A stretch of DNA of 64,000 bases from Bacteroidota bacterium. Its GTDB lineage: Bacteria > Bacteroidota > Bacteroidia > Chitinophagales > Chitinophagaceae. Under the pieces are notes generated by a model. The model saw nothing but the letters and a program-made list of their open reading frames with translations. It had not been told where the DNA came from and made no database searches. Below are positions 37,098-45,859 of the stretch, in pieces (the stretch's first letter is position 1; the number at the start of each line of letters is the position of its first letter). The stretch is taken from positions 372,001 to 436,000 of the forward strand of contig JAFDZS010000008.1 in assembly GCA_018266775.1 (NCBI GenBank). Direction: 5' to 3'. A program made the position numbers and the translations under genes.

Positions 37098-38447
37098 ATG
37101 AAAAACCAGACGAAATATATCCTTAACCAGATCAGGTATGCAGACTACAGTGATAAGGTGATGACGCTTTTTGTGGAAGCGCAGATATCGGAGTACAAAG
37201 GCAAAACACATTCTACGCTTTCTATTTTATGGAAGAAGCCCGGCACCTGGCTTTCTGCATACGATAAAACATGGAGGCACGATGACACTGTTGATATACT
37301 GACCAGTAAGTTCAGCTTTAAAAAAATTCTGGAAAAGATTACGCAAACGTATTCTGCCAAAAAACATTTAATTATTACGGCAGGGCATGGATCTGTTGTA
37401 GGTGTAAATTATTTTATCCCTGAACTGGAGCAACAGGTAAATAAACCGGTAGCAGCGCTGGGTAACCTCAGTACAAGAGATATACCCAAGGATAATGACA
37501 GCCATACTTTGATCAGCCGTTTCGACGGGGATGTAAAACTGGAAAACGGGGAAGATCTTTTATTCCTTTCAAATGAAGAAATTAATGAAACACTGAAAGA
37601 GGTTTTCAAAGATAAAAAACTGGATGTGCTGGCTATGTATAATTGCATTATGCAAAATACATTTACCCAATATGCATTGAGGGAAAGTGTTGACTGGCTG
37701 GTGGCGCCTTTATCGGGCATTTGCATACCCGGGTATAACTATACACAAATATTTAATGAATTAGCTAAAAACCCATCAATGGACAGTGCTGGTGTTGCCG
37801 AACTTTTTACCAGTACGGTGAGGCATGGAAACAGTTACCGAAAGCTGATTGATGATATTGAAGGTACATGGAAGTTTACCGCAACAAAACTGGAACAGAC
37901 TGCACAGGAAGTATTACAGCAAAAGTTTGATGCAGTATTTACAATCATTGATCAACTGTCTGACAGAAGCAGCGAAATCATCAGTATTATTAATGAAGTA
38001 ATCAAATACCTGTTCAGTTATTCCAGGTATTGCCTTAACAGCATCCAGATTTTTGACCTGGGATCGTTTATGGGCAGTTTACAGGAAAAAGTTAGTGAGA
38101 AGACAAGGTTCAAAGCATTACGGGATGCCATAAGCGAAATCCAGGTTTGTTTAAATGAAAATGCCGGCAAAACAGTTGTTTTTACCGGCAATTCCTTTTA
38201 TAAAAGTGGCAGCGGATTAACACACTACGACACCTTTGGTGACAATCAAACGCATATTGCCAATGTCGGTATTTTATTCCCAATCAAACAGCCGGTGTCC
38301 AATATCCTGAACCCCATGTTTAATGAAGATAACTACAACAATAATCAGCACAGCAACAGTGAATATACAACTCCGGCATTCCTTACATCAAAAGCTTATG
38401 CAAGCGTGCTGAACAAAATTCATGCATTGATACCAATGGATATGTGA
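37098..38447 (+). CDS. Clostripain/caspase-like cysteine peptidase (C11 type)
   Basis: 449 residues. The N-terminal 250 residues fit the clostripain fold within the caspase clan: H97 in LIITAGHGS and C183 in DVLAMYNCIMQ sit at the ends of consecutive strands, as the catalytic His-Cys pair should. Family members usually cleave after arginine or lysine. The C-terminal 200 residues (helical 270-360, then a beta-rich end) are unrecognised. No signal peptide is seen. The start was put at MKNQTKYILNQ because the upstream extension to 36993 overlaps the start of the divergent kinase gene and shows no similarity. Confidence 0.75.
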   Translation: MKNQTKYILNQIRYADYSDKVMTLFVEAQISEYKGKTHSTLSILWKKPGTWLSAYDKTWRHDDTVDILTSKFSFKKILEKITQTYSAKKHLIITAGHGSVVGVNYFIPELEQQVNKPVAALGNLSTRDIPKDNDSHTLISRFDGDVKLENGEDLLFLSNEEINETLKEVFKDKKLDVLAMYNCIMQNTFTQYALRESVDWLVAPLSGICIPGYNYTQIFNELAKNPSMDSAGVAELFTSTVRHGNSYRKLIDDIEGTWKFTATKLEQTAQEVLQQKFDAVFTIIDQLSDRSSEIISIINEVIKYLFSYSRYCLNSIQIFDLGSFMGSLQEKVSEKTRFKALRDAISEIQVCLNENAGKTVVFTGNSFYKSGSGLTHYDTFGDNQTHIANVGILFPIKQPVSNILNPMFNEDNYNNNQHSNSEYTTPAFLTSKAYASVLNKIHALIPMDM

Positions 38448-38456
38448 TCAACATTT

Positions 38457-38482
38457 AATCCGGTGCTTTTTTCCACCGGATT
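38457..38482. terminator. Bidirectional terminator between convergent genes
   Basis: AATCCGGTG (38457-38465) pairs with CACCGGATT (38474-38482), with T-rich sequence after it on the plus strand. It overlaps the stop codon of the minus-strand gene. Confidence 0.75.
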
Positions 38483-38918
38483 ATTTTTTATCTACCGTAT
38501 CGTTTTGGGTTTTGGGATTCTGTGTTTTGGGATTTTGCGTTTTACCAAAGCCGGCCAGGTTAAGTTTGAGTGTAATGGCTCCAAACTGATCGCGGTAATA
38601 TACAGGTGTTATCGAAGAATTGTCTGACAACCGTGCAAATACAGGATTCTCCTGTTCATCCATTCCTGTAAAAAATGGCATGTTGGGATACGTATCTTCA
38701 AATGCATTCGCATCATCTTTTATCATATCCGAAAACTTATGAATCGTATCCTGCGCTTCTTCTTTACTGATGACAGCCTTAACCTGAATCGTCCAGCTGC
38801 CGTCTGCATTCTTCGTAAACATAATACCTTCATCATCCTTCTCTCCGTCTGAAGAAACGATACTGATTAATTTGCCCCCGGCAAATAACACACTTTTTTT
38901 GTCTGGTTTTAGTTCCAT
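38481..38918 (-). CDS. Small soluble protein with a KTQNP-repeat tail, unknown
   Basis: 145 residues with no signal or membrane segment. The body (MELKPDKKSVLF...FARLSDNSS) is not recognised. The C-terminus carries three tandem copies of K-T-Q-N-(P/D), encoded by a 15-base tandem repeat at about 38508-38555. It is convergent with the clostripain-like gene and separated from it by a shared terminator. Confidence 0.55.
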   Translation of the reverse strand: MELKPDKKSVLFAGGKLISIVSSDGEKDDEGIMFTKNADGSWTIQVKAVISKEEAQDTIHKFSDMIKDDANAFEDTYPNMPFFTGMDEQENPVFARLSDNSSITPVYYRDQFGAITLKLNLAGFGKTQNPKTQNPKTQNDTVDKK

Positions 38919-39113
38919 AATTGAATTGATTATTAGGTGATGAAAATTAATGGCACTATATTAATACCCGCCTTTCATAAATCCAAACCAGGCCAAAGAT
39001 ATTTTATGTTAATAAATTTGAACTTCTCCCTTAAAATATAAAACCGTGTTTACACCCATTTTATATTTTTTCCGTACTTTCATCCTGATTCATTCAGACA
39101 GTATCGCCCTTTC

Positions 39114-39761
39114 ATGACCATCATATCCCTTGTTGACGATCATTCCCTGCTCCGCAAAGGACTTGCCCAGTTATTGCAAAGCCTTGGGTATACTGTACTG
39201 TTTGAGGCTGATGATGGTAATGAATACCAGGCAAAAATTCTGGAAGGGCTTATACCACATGTAGTGCTGATGGATATTAATATGCCCGATCATGATGGCT
39301 TTACTGCAACACAGTGGACAAAACAAAATTATCCCGGCATCAAAATCCTTGCGCTCAGTATGTACGATAATGAAGCCTCCATCATACGCATGCTGAAATG
39401 CGGTGCCAAAGGATATATTTTAAAAGACAGCGAACCTGCTGAATTGAAGGCCGCTATTGATGATGTAATGAACAAAGGATTTTATTACAGCGACCTGGTG
39501 AGCGGCAAACTCATTCATGCCATAAATAAAATGGATGATGCAGATAACAGCCTGAAAAGCCTGGTTCAGTTAAATGAGCGGGAAACTGATTTTTTAAAAT
39601 TTGCCTGCACAGAAATGACCTATAAAGAGATAGCAGATAAAATGTTTGTAAGCCCCCGCACTATTGATGGTTACCGCGATGCTTTGTTTGAAAAACTGCA
39701 GGCAAAAACCCGTGTGGGTTTGGTCATGTACGCTATCAAAAATGGTATTGTAAGCATTTAA
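39114..39761 (+). CDS. LuxR/NarL-family response regulator
   Basis: 215 residues: receiver domain with acidic pocket D8/D9 (VDDH), phosphoacceptor D54 (VLMDINMP), switch Thr/Ser in LALSMYD and K103 (ILKD), then a LuxR-type helix-turn-helix (LNERETDFLKFACTEMTYKEIADKMFVSPRTIDGYR, about 150-190). No kinase gene is adjacent on its own strand, so the Reg_prop kinase about 2 kb away is the natural partner by family type (HisKA_3 kinases act on NarL-type regulators). Targets are unknown. Confidence 0.9.
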   Translation: MTIISLVDDHSLLRKGLAQLLQSLGYTVLFEADDGNEYQAKILEGLIPHVVLMDINMPDHDGFTATQWTKQNYPGIKILALSMYDNEASIIRMLKCGAKGYILKDSEPAELKAAIDDVMNKGFYYSDLVSGKLIHAINKMDDADNSLKSLVQLNERETDFLKFACTEMTYKEIADKMFVSPRTIDGYRDALFEKLQAKTRVGLVMYAIKNGIVSI

Positions 39762-39801
39762 CCATACCTGTAATTCATTTTCTTAGAAATGGGGATTACC
39801 T

Positions 39802-39809
39802 TATATTTG
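39802..39809 (+). promoter_or_regulatory. Promoter -7 element of the second two-component operon
   Basis: TATATTTG, 30 bases before the start of the first gene; no clear -33 TTG. Confidence 0.45.
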
Positions 39810-39839
39810 ATTTTATTAACCAATTAAAACCCCGTTTTT

Positions 39840-40208
39840 ATGAGTGACCAAGTAACAGGCGGATATCCTGACACTATCCCTTTATCAACCGGCGTTGATT
39901 ACACCACTAACTGGCGCAATTATATCAGCGGCCTGGATCCTAATCCTGGTTATATCCGCGCCTTTAATATTCCTATGGCAGATATTCAATCCCTTGCTTC
40001 ATTTACAAAATGCCCTTCTGTAAGAGCGTATCTCGGGCTGGCAGTAGCAGGCGATATTTCCACACTTAAACTTGTTTTGGTTCCTGTTGATGCCAGTGGC
40101 AACGATGTTACCAGTATGCCAGGATTGGGTGCACCTACAGACAGCACCGTTTTTGATTTTACTACATCCTGTCCACAGGCGTGTGATGTAAATAGTCCAT
40201 TGTTTTAA
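39840..40208 (+). CDS. Small protein with two conserved-looking cysteines at the C-terminus, unknown
   Basis: 122 residues, no signal peptide or membrane segment. The central segment (RAYLGLAVAGDISTLKLVLVPVDASGNDV) is strand-rich and the end TTSCPQACDVNSPLF has a C-x3-C pair. Not recognised. It starts an operon that continues with a membrane protein, a histidine kinase and a response regulator, so it may be part of the signalling circuit. Confidence 0.6.
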   Translation: MSDQVTGGYPDTIPLSTGVDYTTNWRNYISGLDPNPGYIRAFNIPMADIQSLASFTKCPSVRAYLGLAVAGDISTLKLVLVPVDASGNDVTSMPGLGAPTDSTVFDFTTSCPQACDVNSPLF

Positions 40209-40227
40209 GACAATGTATAAGTAAATC

Positions 40228-40872
40228 ATGAGTAGTATTTTTTTTATGTCGGTACTGGTGCCGCTCAGTATCCTGTTGCCTATCAGTACCGGCCTTTATA
40301 AATTTAACCGGCTACCTGTAACAGCAAGGGTTATCCTGTATTATTTATTTGTGTCGGCTGTCGTAAGTGCTGTTGCTGTTTTTATGGCAAGAGTATTACA
40401 TACAAATAATCAACCGGTACTGCATATTTACACAGCTGTTGAGTTGGTTATATTCAATTGGTTTTACCTGAAATTGTTACAACCCTCCGGCAACAATAAA
40501 AAAATTTTTATTGTGCTGCCTGTTGTATTTGTCCTGTTCTGCTTTATCAATGTTTTTCTGCAGGGTATACACCATTCCAGTAGTTACACCAGGTCAATAG
40601 AAGCTATTATTTGTATTTTGTTTGCATTAAATTATTTTGCAAGAATGGCTTCGAATGATTTGGACAAGAAAAATCTAAACCAGCCGGAATTTTATTTCAA
40701 CACTGGGATTTTTTTATACTTTTCAGGCTCATTTATGTTTTTTGTTTTTTCAAACTTTATTAACCTGGGCCTGTCAAGGCAGCAGTTTAATATTCTTTCT
40801 GTTATCTATGCATCGTTAGTATTGTGTATGTATTGTATCTTCACTGCCGGCTTTATTCTATGCAAAAAATAA
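40228..40872 (+). CDS. Polytopic membrane protein of the two-component operon
   Basis: 214 residues with about seven hydrophobic segments spaced through the whole length and no soluble domain. It begins 20 bases after the small protein and overlaps the kinase gene by 13 bases. It could be the sensory partner of the kinase, whose own extracytoplasmic part is minimal; this is inference from gene order. Confidence 0.65.
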   Translation: MSSIFFMSVLVPLSILLPISTGLYKFNRLPVTARVILYYLFVSAVVSAVAVFMARVLHTNNQPVLHIYTAVELVIFNWFYLKLLQPSGNNKKIFIVLPVVFVLFCFINVFLQGIHHSSSYTRSIEAIICILFALNYFARMASNDLDKKNLNQPEFYFNTGIFLYFSGSFMFFVFSNFINLGLSRQQFNILSVIYASLVLCMYCIFTAGFILCKK

Positions 40873-41633
40873 CCGATAATATTTTCCTGCTGATTTTACT
40901 GGCTATAGTCGGCACGTTTTTACTGGCTGCAGCTTTCATCTTCTTTTTTCTTAAATACCAGCGCAATATCTCCAAACAAAAAGAAGCCATGCAGAAAGCC
41001 GAACTGGAACATGGCGAACAATTATTGCAGGCAACGTTGCTATCGCAGGAAGATGAACGCAAACGCATCGGGCAGGATTTGCACGATGATGTAGGCGCTT
41101 CATTATCCAACCTCAAAATGAGTATTGCACAACTTGAAGATGCTGATGGTACACACAAATTACTCATTGATAATATCATCAACCGGGTACGCACTATTTC
41201 GCACAGTTTATCTCCCCCGGGGCTCGATTTGTTTGGGCTGGAGTTTACACTTACTGAGCTGTTCGATTCTTTTAATGCCACCGGCACACTGGAGATACAA
41301 TTTGATAACCGCTGCGGTCAAAAAATTGATTCCTTAAATAAAAAAACCGCATTAGCTTTATACCGTGTTATGCAGGAGTTACTGAACAACACCATTAAAC
41401 ATTCCGGTGCAAAACATGTTGCCATCTGTTTTGATGATTCACCCGCGGGGTTGGTGGTAAGTTATGCCGACAATGGGAAGGGATTGCCCGAAACACACAG
41501 TAAAAAAAGCGGCATGGGTATGCAAAACATTGAAGCCAGGCTGAAAATGATCGGCGCAACGTTTTTGATTCCGCAAACGAAGGGTAAAGGTTTTGCCATT
41601 AATATTACATTACCCGGTACCAATAATAATTGA
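40860..41633 (+). CDS. NarL-type sensor histidine kinase with one membrane segment
   Basis: 257 residues: a single membrane segment (about 8-31), a short coiled-coil linker, HisKA_3 with H75 in GQDLHDDVGASLSNLK, and HATPase_c (MQELLNNTIKHSGA, YADNGKGL, GMGMQNIEARL). There is no periplasmic sensing domain, so input likely comes through the membrane or another protein. The start was set at MQKITDN, since the upstream frame lies inside the membrane-protein gene. Confidence 0.88.
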   Translation: MQKITDNIFLLILLAIVGTFLLAAAFIFFFLKYQRNISKQKEAMQKAELEHGEQLLQATLLSQEDERKRIGQDLHDDVGASLSNLKMSIAQLEDADGTHKLLIDNIINRVRTISHSLSPPGLDLFGLEFTLTELFDSFNATGTLEIQFDNRCGQKIDSLNKKTALALYRVMQELLNNTIKHSGAKHVAICFDDSPAGLVVSYADNGKGLPETHSKKSGMGMQNIEARLKMIGATFLIPQTKGKGFAINITLPGTNNN

Positions 41634-41640
41634 GCACACA

Positions 41641-42309
41641 ATGGACGAGATCAGAATTTCTTTGGTAGATGACCAGCAATTGTTCAGGAGCGGATTGGCC
41701 GCACTGATCAGGTCTGTGCCGGGCTTTACTTTACAGCACGAGGCTGCCAATGGAAAATTATACCTGGAGCAATTGGAAAAAAGTTCCGTACTGCCTCATG
41801 TGGCTTTAATTGATATGCACATGCCCGAAATGAACGGCGTTGAACTGAATGAAGTACTGCAAAAAATGTATCCGTCCATAAAAGTACTCATCCTGTCGGT
41901 TTACGACCAGGAACGTTTTATTGCCAAAATGATTGAAGCGGGCGCCTGTGGTTACCTTACCAAAAATTGTGAAATTGAAGAACTGGTTACAGCCATTAAC
42001 TCCACCTGTAAAAATGGATTTTATTTTAACCCGGCCACTTTACAGGCTATGCGCAAGGCATCGCAGTTCAAAAGCAGCGATATCAAGAACATCAGCAATA
42101 TTGCCATAGACCTTACCGTAAGAGAAAAGGAAATTCTTGTTTTGCTTTGCAAAGAATATACCACTGCTGAAATCAGCGATCAATTGTTCATCAGCCCCAG
42201 AACGGTGGAAGGCCACCGCAATAACCTTCTCGTAAAGACCGGCTGCCGCAATACAGCAGGGCTGGTCATTTTCGCTATTAAGAACAATGTTTTCGACATT
42301 GGACTTTAA
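41641..42309 (+). CDS. LuxR/NarL-family response regulator
   Basis: 222 residues: receiver domain with D10/D11 and phosphoacceptor D58 (ALIDMHMP), K at the end of strand 5 (YLTKN), and a C-terminal helix-turn-helix (LTVREKEILVLLCKEYTTAEISDQLFISPRTVEGHR). The ATG at 41641 was chosen because the longer frame to 41593 overlaps the kinase gene. It forms a cognate pair with the kinase just upstream. Confidence 0.9.
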   Translation: MDEIRISLVDDQQLFRSGLAALIRSVPGFTLQHEAANGKLYLEQLEKSSVLPHVALIDMHMPEMNGVELNEVLQKMYPSIKVLILSVYDQERFIAKMIEAGACGYLTKNCEIEELVTAINSTCKNGFYFNPATLQAMRKASQFKSSDIKNISNIAIDLTVREKEILVLLCKEYTTAEISDQLFISPRTVEGHRNNLLVKTGCRNTAGLVIFAIKNNVFDIGL

Positions 42310-42568
42310 AACCCACCCCGTATAAATACCTGTTTTTACAAACAGATAAAACTACGCTGTTTTATCCCCCCGTCATTTCATCTCTTTGTTGTGAGAAATG
42401 AGTCAGTGCGTTACTAAGAAACTTTTTAACGCATAATGATTTCTATTATGCTTGAACATTAATCCGTGCCCACTTTATTGATCACGCTTACCAAAACAAA
42501 CCATACAACTCTTTTTCGTGGTTTCTAAAGTTTCAGCACGAAGGGCTATCGTAATGATAGCCTTTTTT
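42310..42568 (+). terminator. Hairpin-rich 3' region ending in a terminator after the response regulator
   Basis: Short hairpins occur at about 42341-42362 (GATAAAAC with GTTTTATC) and 42431-42451 (GCATAAT with ATTATGC). The last is a canonical terminator, GGCTATC-gtaat-GATAGCC (42544-42562) followed by six T. No reading frame is supported in this 270-base gap; a short RNA cannot be excluded. Confidence 0.6.
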
Positions 42569-42582
42569 GCATCTTACCATTT

Positions 42583-43761
42583 TTAAAACCGGTAGGGCCA
42601 GGTCATATAATCCATTGCAGGTAATGTGTTACCGCTTTGATCAAATAATGTCATATTATCCCAACTGCTGCCCGTACCCCATAAATCTCTTAATGATGAG
42701 GTGATCCAGGCAGGTTCCCAATACATAATGCCGCTGCCGCCACCAGCTATCACAGCTTGTGTAAGGTCTTTCATATACGCCAGTTGCCCTTCTTTACTAA
42801 TAGGATAACCGGGCACCATGGCACCGGCATCTACAATATTGTTGTAACTGTCTGCATTGATTGTGGTAAACAAATAGCCGGTTTCGACAATCATTACCTT
42901 TTTTCCAAAACTGGTTTTCAAACCTGCAATGGTGTTTGTTATCCCGGGCATATCATTAATGGTACCCCATTTACTGTAGTGCGATAAACCGATCACGTCA
43001 AAATCAGTAACGCCGCCATTTGTAATCACATTTGTACACCAGGCCATGGCATTTTGCAGCTGCGCCACATGCAGAATAATTTGTGGTTTAATGATTGATG
43101 TGGCAGAAAAATCCCTCACGGCTTTAATACCGCTTTGCAGCAAACTGCAAAATGCAGTAAAGTTGTTGCCGGTTGTGTGCCCTACAGGCCACAGCATACC
43201 ACCGTTCGTTTCATTACCTACCTGCACCATTTCCGGTACCAGGTTTTTGCTCTTCAGCTCATTCAGTACCCGTAACGTATAAGCATACACGGAATCCTTC
43301 AATACAGTTAAAGAAGTCCCTGCCCATGCTGCCGGTACAGATTGATGATCAGGGTCGGCCCAGGTATCTGAATAGTGAATATCCAAATTAACGGCCATGC
43401 CTGCTGCTTTGGCCCGTTGAATGGTTTTCTCCACATCAGCCAGGTCGCTGTACATCTTCCCATTATTCAATGGTTGCTGCCACGCAGGGTTATGCCATAA
43501 ACGCACCCTTACCAAATTAGTACCATGATTTTTAAATATGAGAAACGGGTCTTTTACTATCCCTGAATCTTTATATACGCCACCATAATCCTGTACCTGG
43601 TTTACGTAAGAAAGGTCGGCGCCCATAACAAACTGGCTGGTGGAATAATATACTTTTTGTGGCGGTGTTGTTGCCGGTGTATCGGTCACATTTTTTTTGC
43701 AGGAGGTAACGCCCAGCATGGCGGCAAAAAAGATCGGGAGCATAATTACAGGCTTTTTCAT
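42583..43761 (-). CDS. GH53 arabinogalactan endo-beta-1,4-galactanase, lipoprotein
   Basis: 392 residues. A lipoprotein signal peptide ends in VTSC with C21 as lipid anchor, so the enzyme should sit on the outer membrane or in the periplasm. The GH53 barrel spans about 45-390 with general acid/base E184 in QVGNETNGG and nucleophile E293 in MIVETGY; ADLSYV, RVRLWHNP and DIHYSDTWADP are further family blocks. It cuts beta-1,4-galactan side chains of pectin or arabinogalactan. The start was chosen at MKKPVIM. It lies downstream of the susE/F genes, separated from them by a terminator-like hairpin. Confidence 0.92.
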   Translation of the reverse strand: MKKPVIMLPIFFAAMLGVTSCKKNVTDTPATTPPQKVYYSTSQFVMGADLSYVNQVQDYGGVYKDSGIVKDPFLIFKNHGTNLVRVRLWHNPAWQQPLNNGKMYSDLADVEKTIQRAKAAGMAVNLDIHYSDTWADPDHQSVPAAWAGTSLTVLKDSVYAYTLRVLNELKSKNLVPEMVQVGNETNGGMLWPVGHTTGNNFTAFCSLLQSGIKAVRDFSATSIIKPQIILHVAQLQNAMAWCTNVITNGGVTDFDVIGLSHYSKWGTINDMPGITNTIAGLKTSFGKKVMIVETGYLFTTINADSYNNIVDAGAMVPGYPISKEGQLAYMKDLTQAVIAGGGSGIMYWEPAWITSSLRDLWGTGSSWDNMTLFDQSGNTLPAMDYMTWPYRF

Positions 43762-43774
43762 TTTATTCGAAATA

Positions 43775-43805
43775 AAAATTGCCATCATAAAATGATGGCA
43801 ATTTT
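43775..43805 (-). terminator. Terminator-like hairpin between the SusF-like and GH53 genes
   Basis: Perfect 14-base arms (43775-43788 with 43792-43805) around a 3-base loop, followed on the minus strand by T-rich sequence. It would reduce read-through into the GH53 gene. Confidence 0.7.
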
Positions 43806-43830
43806 ATCAATCAACAATATCGTTTCATAT

Positions 43831-44964
43831 TTATTGAACGCTAAACTTGCCGGTGGCAAAGTTAGCCGTTATAGTATAGGTACCGTTTGCTGCCGGACCG
43901 GGAAAGTTTTTAGGCAGGTCATACCCAAAATCTCCGCCTGCTGATAAGCCTGGTAAAGTATTATCCTGCACAGCATATTTATGGCTCCAGTCGCCGTTTA
44001 CTGGCAGCATCAGGTATTCCTGTCCACCGGTTAATGGCAAGGTTATTTTAAATACTGATGAGTTTACCTGTGTAAACTGTTGTGAAGGTACAGGTACAGG
44101 ATTATTCCACCCACCAGCAGTTGCGCTGCCTACAAGGTAAAGATTAGTGGGCAAAACACCTGTAAAGGGCGTAACGGTATATTTACCACTTTGGAAGTAA
44201 AGGGTAATCACATACCAGCCACTCGTTGCAGGGCCATTGAAGTTGGTGGAAAGGTCGTAACCAAAATCGCCACCGGCAGCGGGTACACTACCATCAGCTA
44301 CTGCAAACTTATGGCTCCAGTCACCATTAACCGGCAATGCCAAGTATTGGTTGCCACCCACCAGGTTAAACACACCAGCCCATGTAGTTTCATCTATTTG
44401 TGCAAATTCCTGTGTGGGTACAGGAACGGGGTTATTCCATCCACCCTGTGTGGCACTGCCCACCAGGAATAATTTTCCGGAAGCGGGTAAAGCCACTTTT
44501 GGAGGCACTTTATAGGGTGTATACTTTACTTTAATGGTGTTGGAAAAATACCTTTCGTTATTATTTCCGTAAGAGGAGATCACCCTTACATCCATATCAT
44601 ACGCCACATTAAACGCAAACCCATAACTGAGTGCAATGGTGTTCAGGTCTTTTGAAGTGAGTGAAGTGTTTAGTTTACCCGTAACAGTGATTTCTGATGC
44701 TTTGGAGAAATTTCTGCCGGTAGAATCGATCTGGATAATGAATTTATATGAAGAACTGTCCTGTGCATACTTTGGGCTTGTCCAGGAAAACGTAATGGCC
44801 GTTTTGCTGGAGTCTGCAGGTGCAGGCGCAACAGTAGCTGCTGAACCCGACAACACTACAGCATTACCATTGGAAAAAGCAGCCAGGTCTTTAGCTTTGT
44901 CGCACGATACTACTGCAAAAGAAAGAGCAGCAATACCGAAAACTATTTTGATCAATTTTTTCAT
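43831..44964 (-). CDS. SusE/SusF-like starch-binding lipoprotein with two tandem binding modules
   Basis: 377 residues. Lipoprotein signal peptide with lipobox VVSC (C21), an N-terminal SusE-type Ig domain (about 45-150) and two repeated C-terminal modules, each beginning LFLVGSAT-x-GGWNNPVPVP and containing an L-x-NGDWSHK-A-V block (about 165-265 and 270-375). Such modules in SusE and SusF bind alpha-glucans at the cell surface. It follows the single-module paralogue by 19 bases. Confidence 0.85.
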   Translation of the reverse strand: MKKLIKIVFGIAALSFAVVSCDKAKDLAAFSNGNAVVLSGSAATVAPAPADSSKTAITFSWTSPKYAQDSSSYKFIIQIDSTGRNFSKASEITVTGKLNTSLTSKDLNTIALSYGFAFNVAYDMDVRVISSYGNNNERYFSNTIKVKYTPYKVPPKVALPASGKLFLVGSATQGGWNNPVPVPTQEFAQIDETTWAGVFNLVGGNQYLALPVNGDWSHKFAVADGSVPAAGGDFGYDLSTNFNGPATSGWYVITLYFQSGKYTVTPFTGVLPTNLYLVGSATAGGWNNPVPVPSQQFTQVNSSVFKITLPLTGGQEYLMLPVNGDWSHKYAVQDNTLPGLSAGGDFGYDLPKNFPGPAANGTYTITANFATGKFSVQ

Positions 44965-44983
44965 TGCAATCTGTTTTAGTTGA

Positions 44984-45835
44984 TTAAAGTTTGGTTACCG
45001 TAAACTTTCCGGTTTTAAAATTCACCACAATTTTATAGTTACCACTTACTGATGGGCCGGGGAAGTTGTCATTCGCATCAGCTAAGAAATCACCGCCGGT
45101 ATTCAACCCCGACAGTGTTTTATCTTTTACTGCATATTTATGACCCCAGTCACCATTTTTAGGAAGGAACAGGTATTCCTGTCCGCCTGTTAACGCAATG
45201 GTGATTTCGTAAGTAGTGGAACTGGTGCGGGTGAATTTTTGAGAAGGCACCGGAACAGGATTGTTCCAGCCGCCTGCTGTTGCACTACCTACTAAGAACA
45301 GGTCGCCATTATTGGCACCGGGAGTGGGTAAGTCTGCTGGCAATACCACCGCTACATCTAAATATGGAGTGATCACACATTTCAATACGTTAGAGTATAA
45401 GATTGCGCTGTTATTAGTTAAAGCTGATTTCACCCTGATCTCCAGGTTATGCGGAACATTTTCCAGCAAACCTAATTTAGCCAGCGCCGTATTGATTTCT
45501 TTTACGGTTACGGCTCTTGACAAATCTTTAGACACTACAATTTCCTGTATGTTGGGATTGGTAAAGTTTGAACCCGTGGTGTCAAACTGGAGGGTATAAG
45601 AAACATCCTGTGAACTGATACCGGTACTCATCTGGTAATTGGGATTAGTCCAGGTAAAGGTATTCCATGTTTTATTTTCATCTGTTTTTACCAAAACCAC
45701 TGTTGCCAGGCTGGTTGCAGTTAAAGCAGGACTTGTGCCACCCAAATACGTAACGTTATTGATTTCTTTTTTACAGGAAACCAATGCCGTTACCATAAGC
45801 AGGATAGCAGCTGAAAGGTTAATTATTCTTTTCAT
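44984..45835 (-). CDS. susE: SusE-like outer-membrane lipoprotein
   Basis: 283 residues from MKRIINL. Lipobox LVSC (C21), an N-terminal SusE domain and one C-terminal module with GGWNNPVPVP and NGDWGHK blocks matching the modules of the next gene. It presents glycan to the SusCD transporter. The modules are near-identical in their core, pointing to duplication. Confidence 0.85.
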   Translation of the reverse strand: MKRIINLSAAILLMVTALVSCKKEINNVTYLGGTSPALTATSLATVVLVKTDENKTWNTFTWTNPNYQMSTGISSQDVSYTLQFDTTGSNFTNPNIQEIVVSKDLSRAVTVKEINTALAKLGLLENVPHNLEIRVKSALTNNSAILYSNVLKCVITPYLDVAVVLPADLPTPGANNGDLFLVGSATAGGWNNPVPVPSQKFTRTSSTTYEITIALTGGQEYLFLPKNGDWGHKYAVKDKTLSGLNTGGDFLADANDNFPGPSVSGNYKIVVNFKTGKFTVTKL

Positions 45836-45859
45836 ATCAAACAATTTAGATTTTTAATA

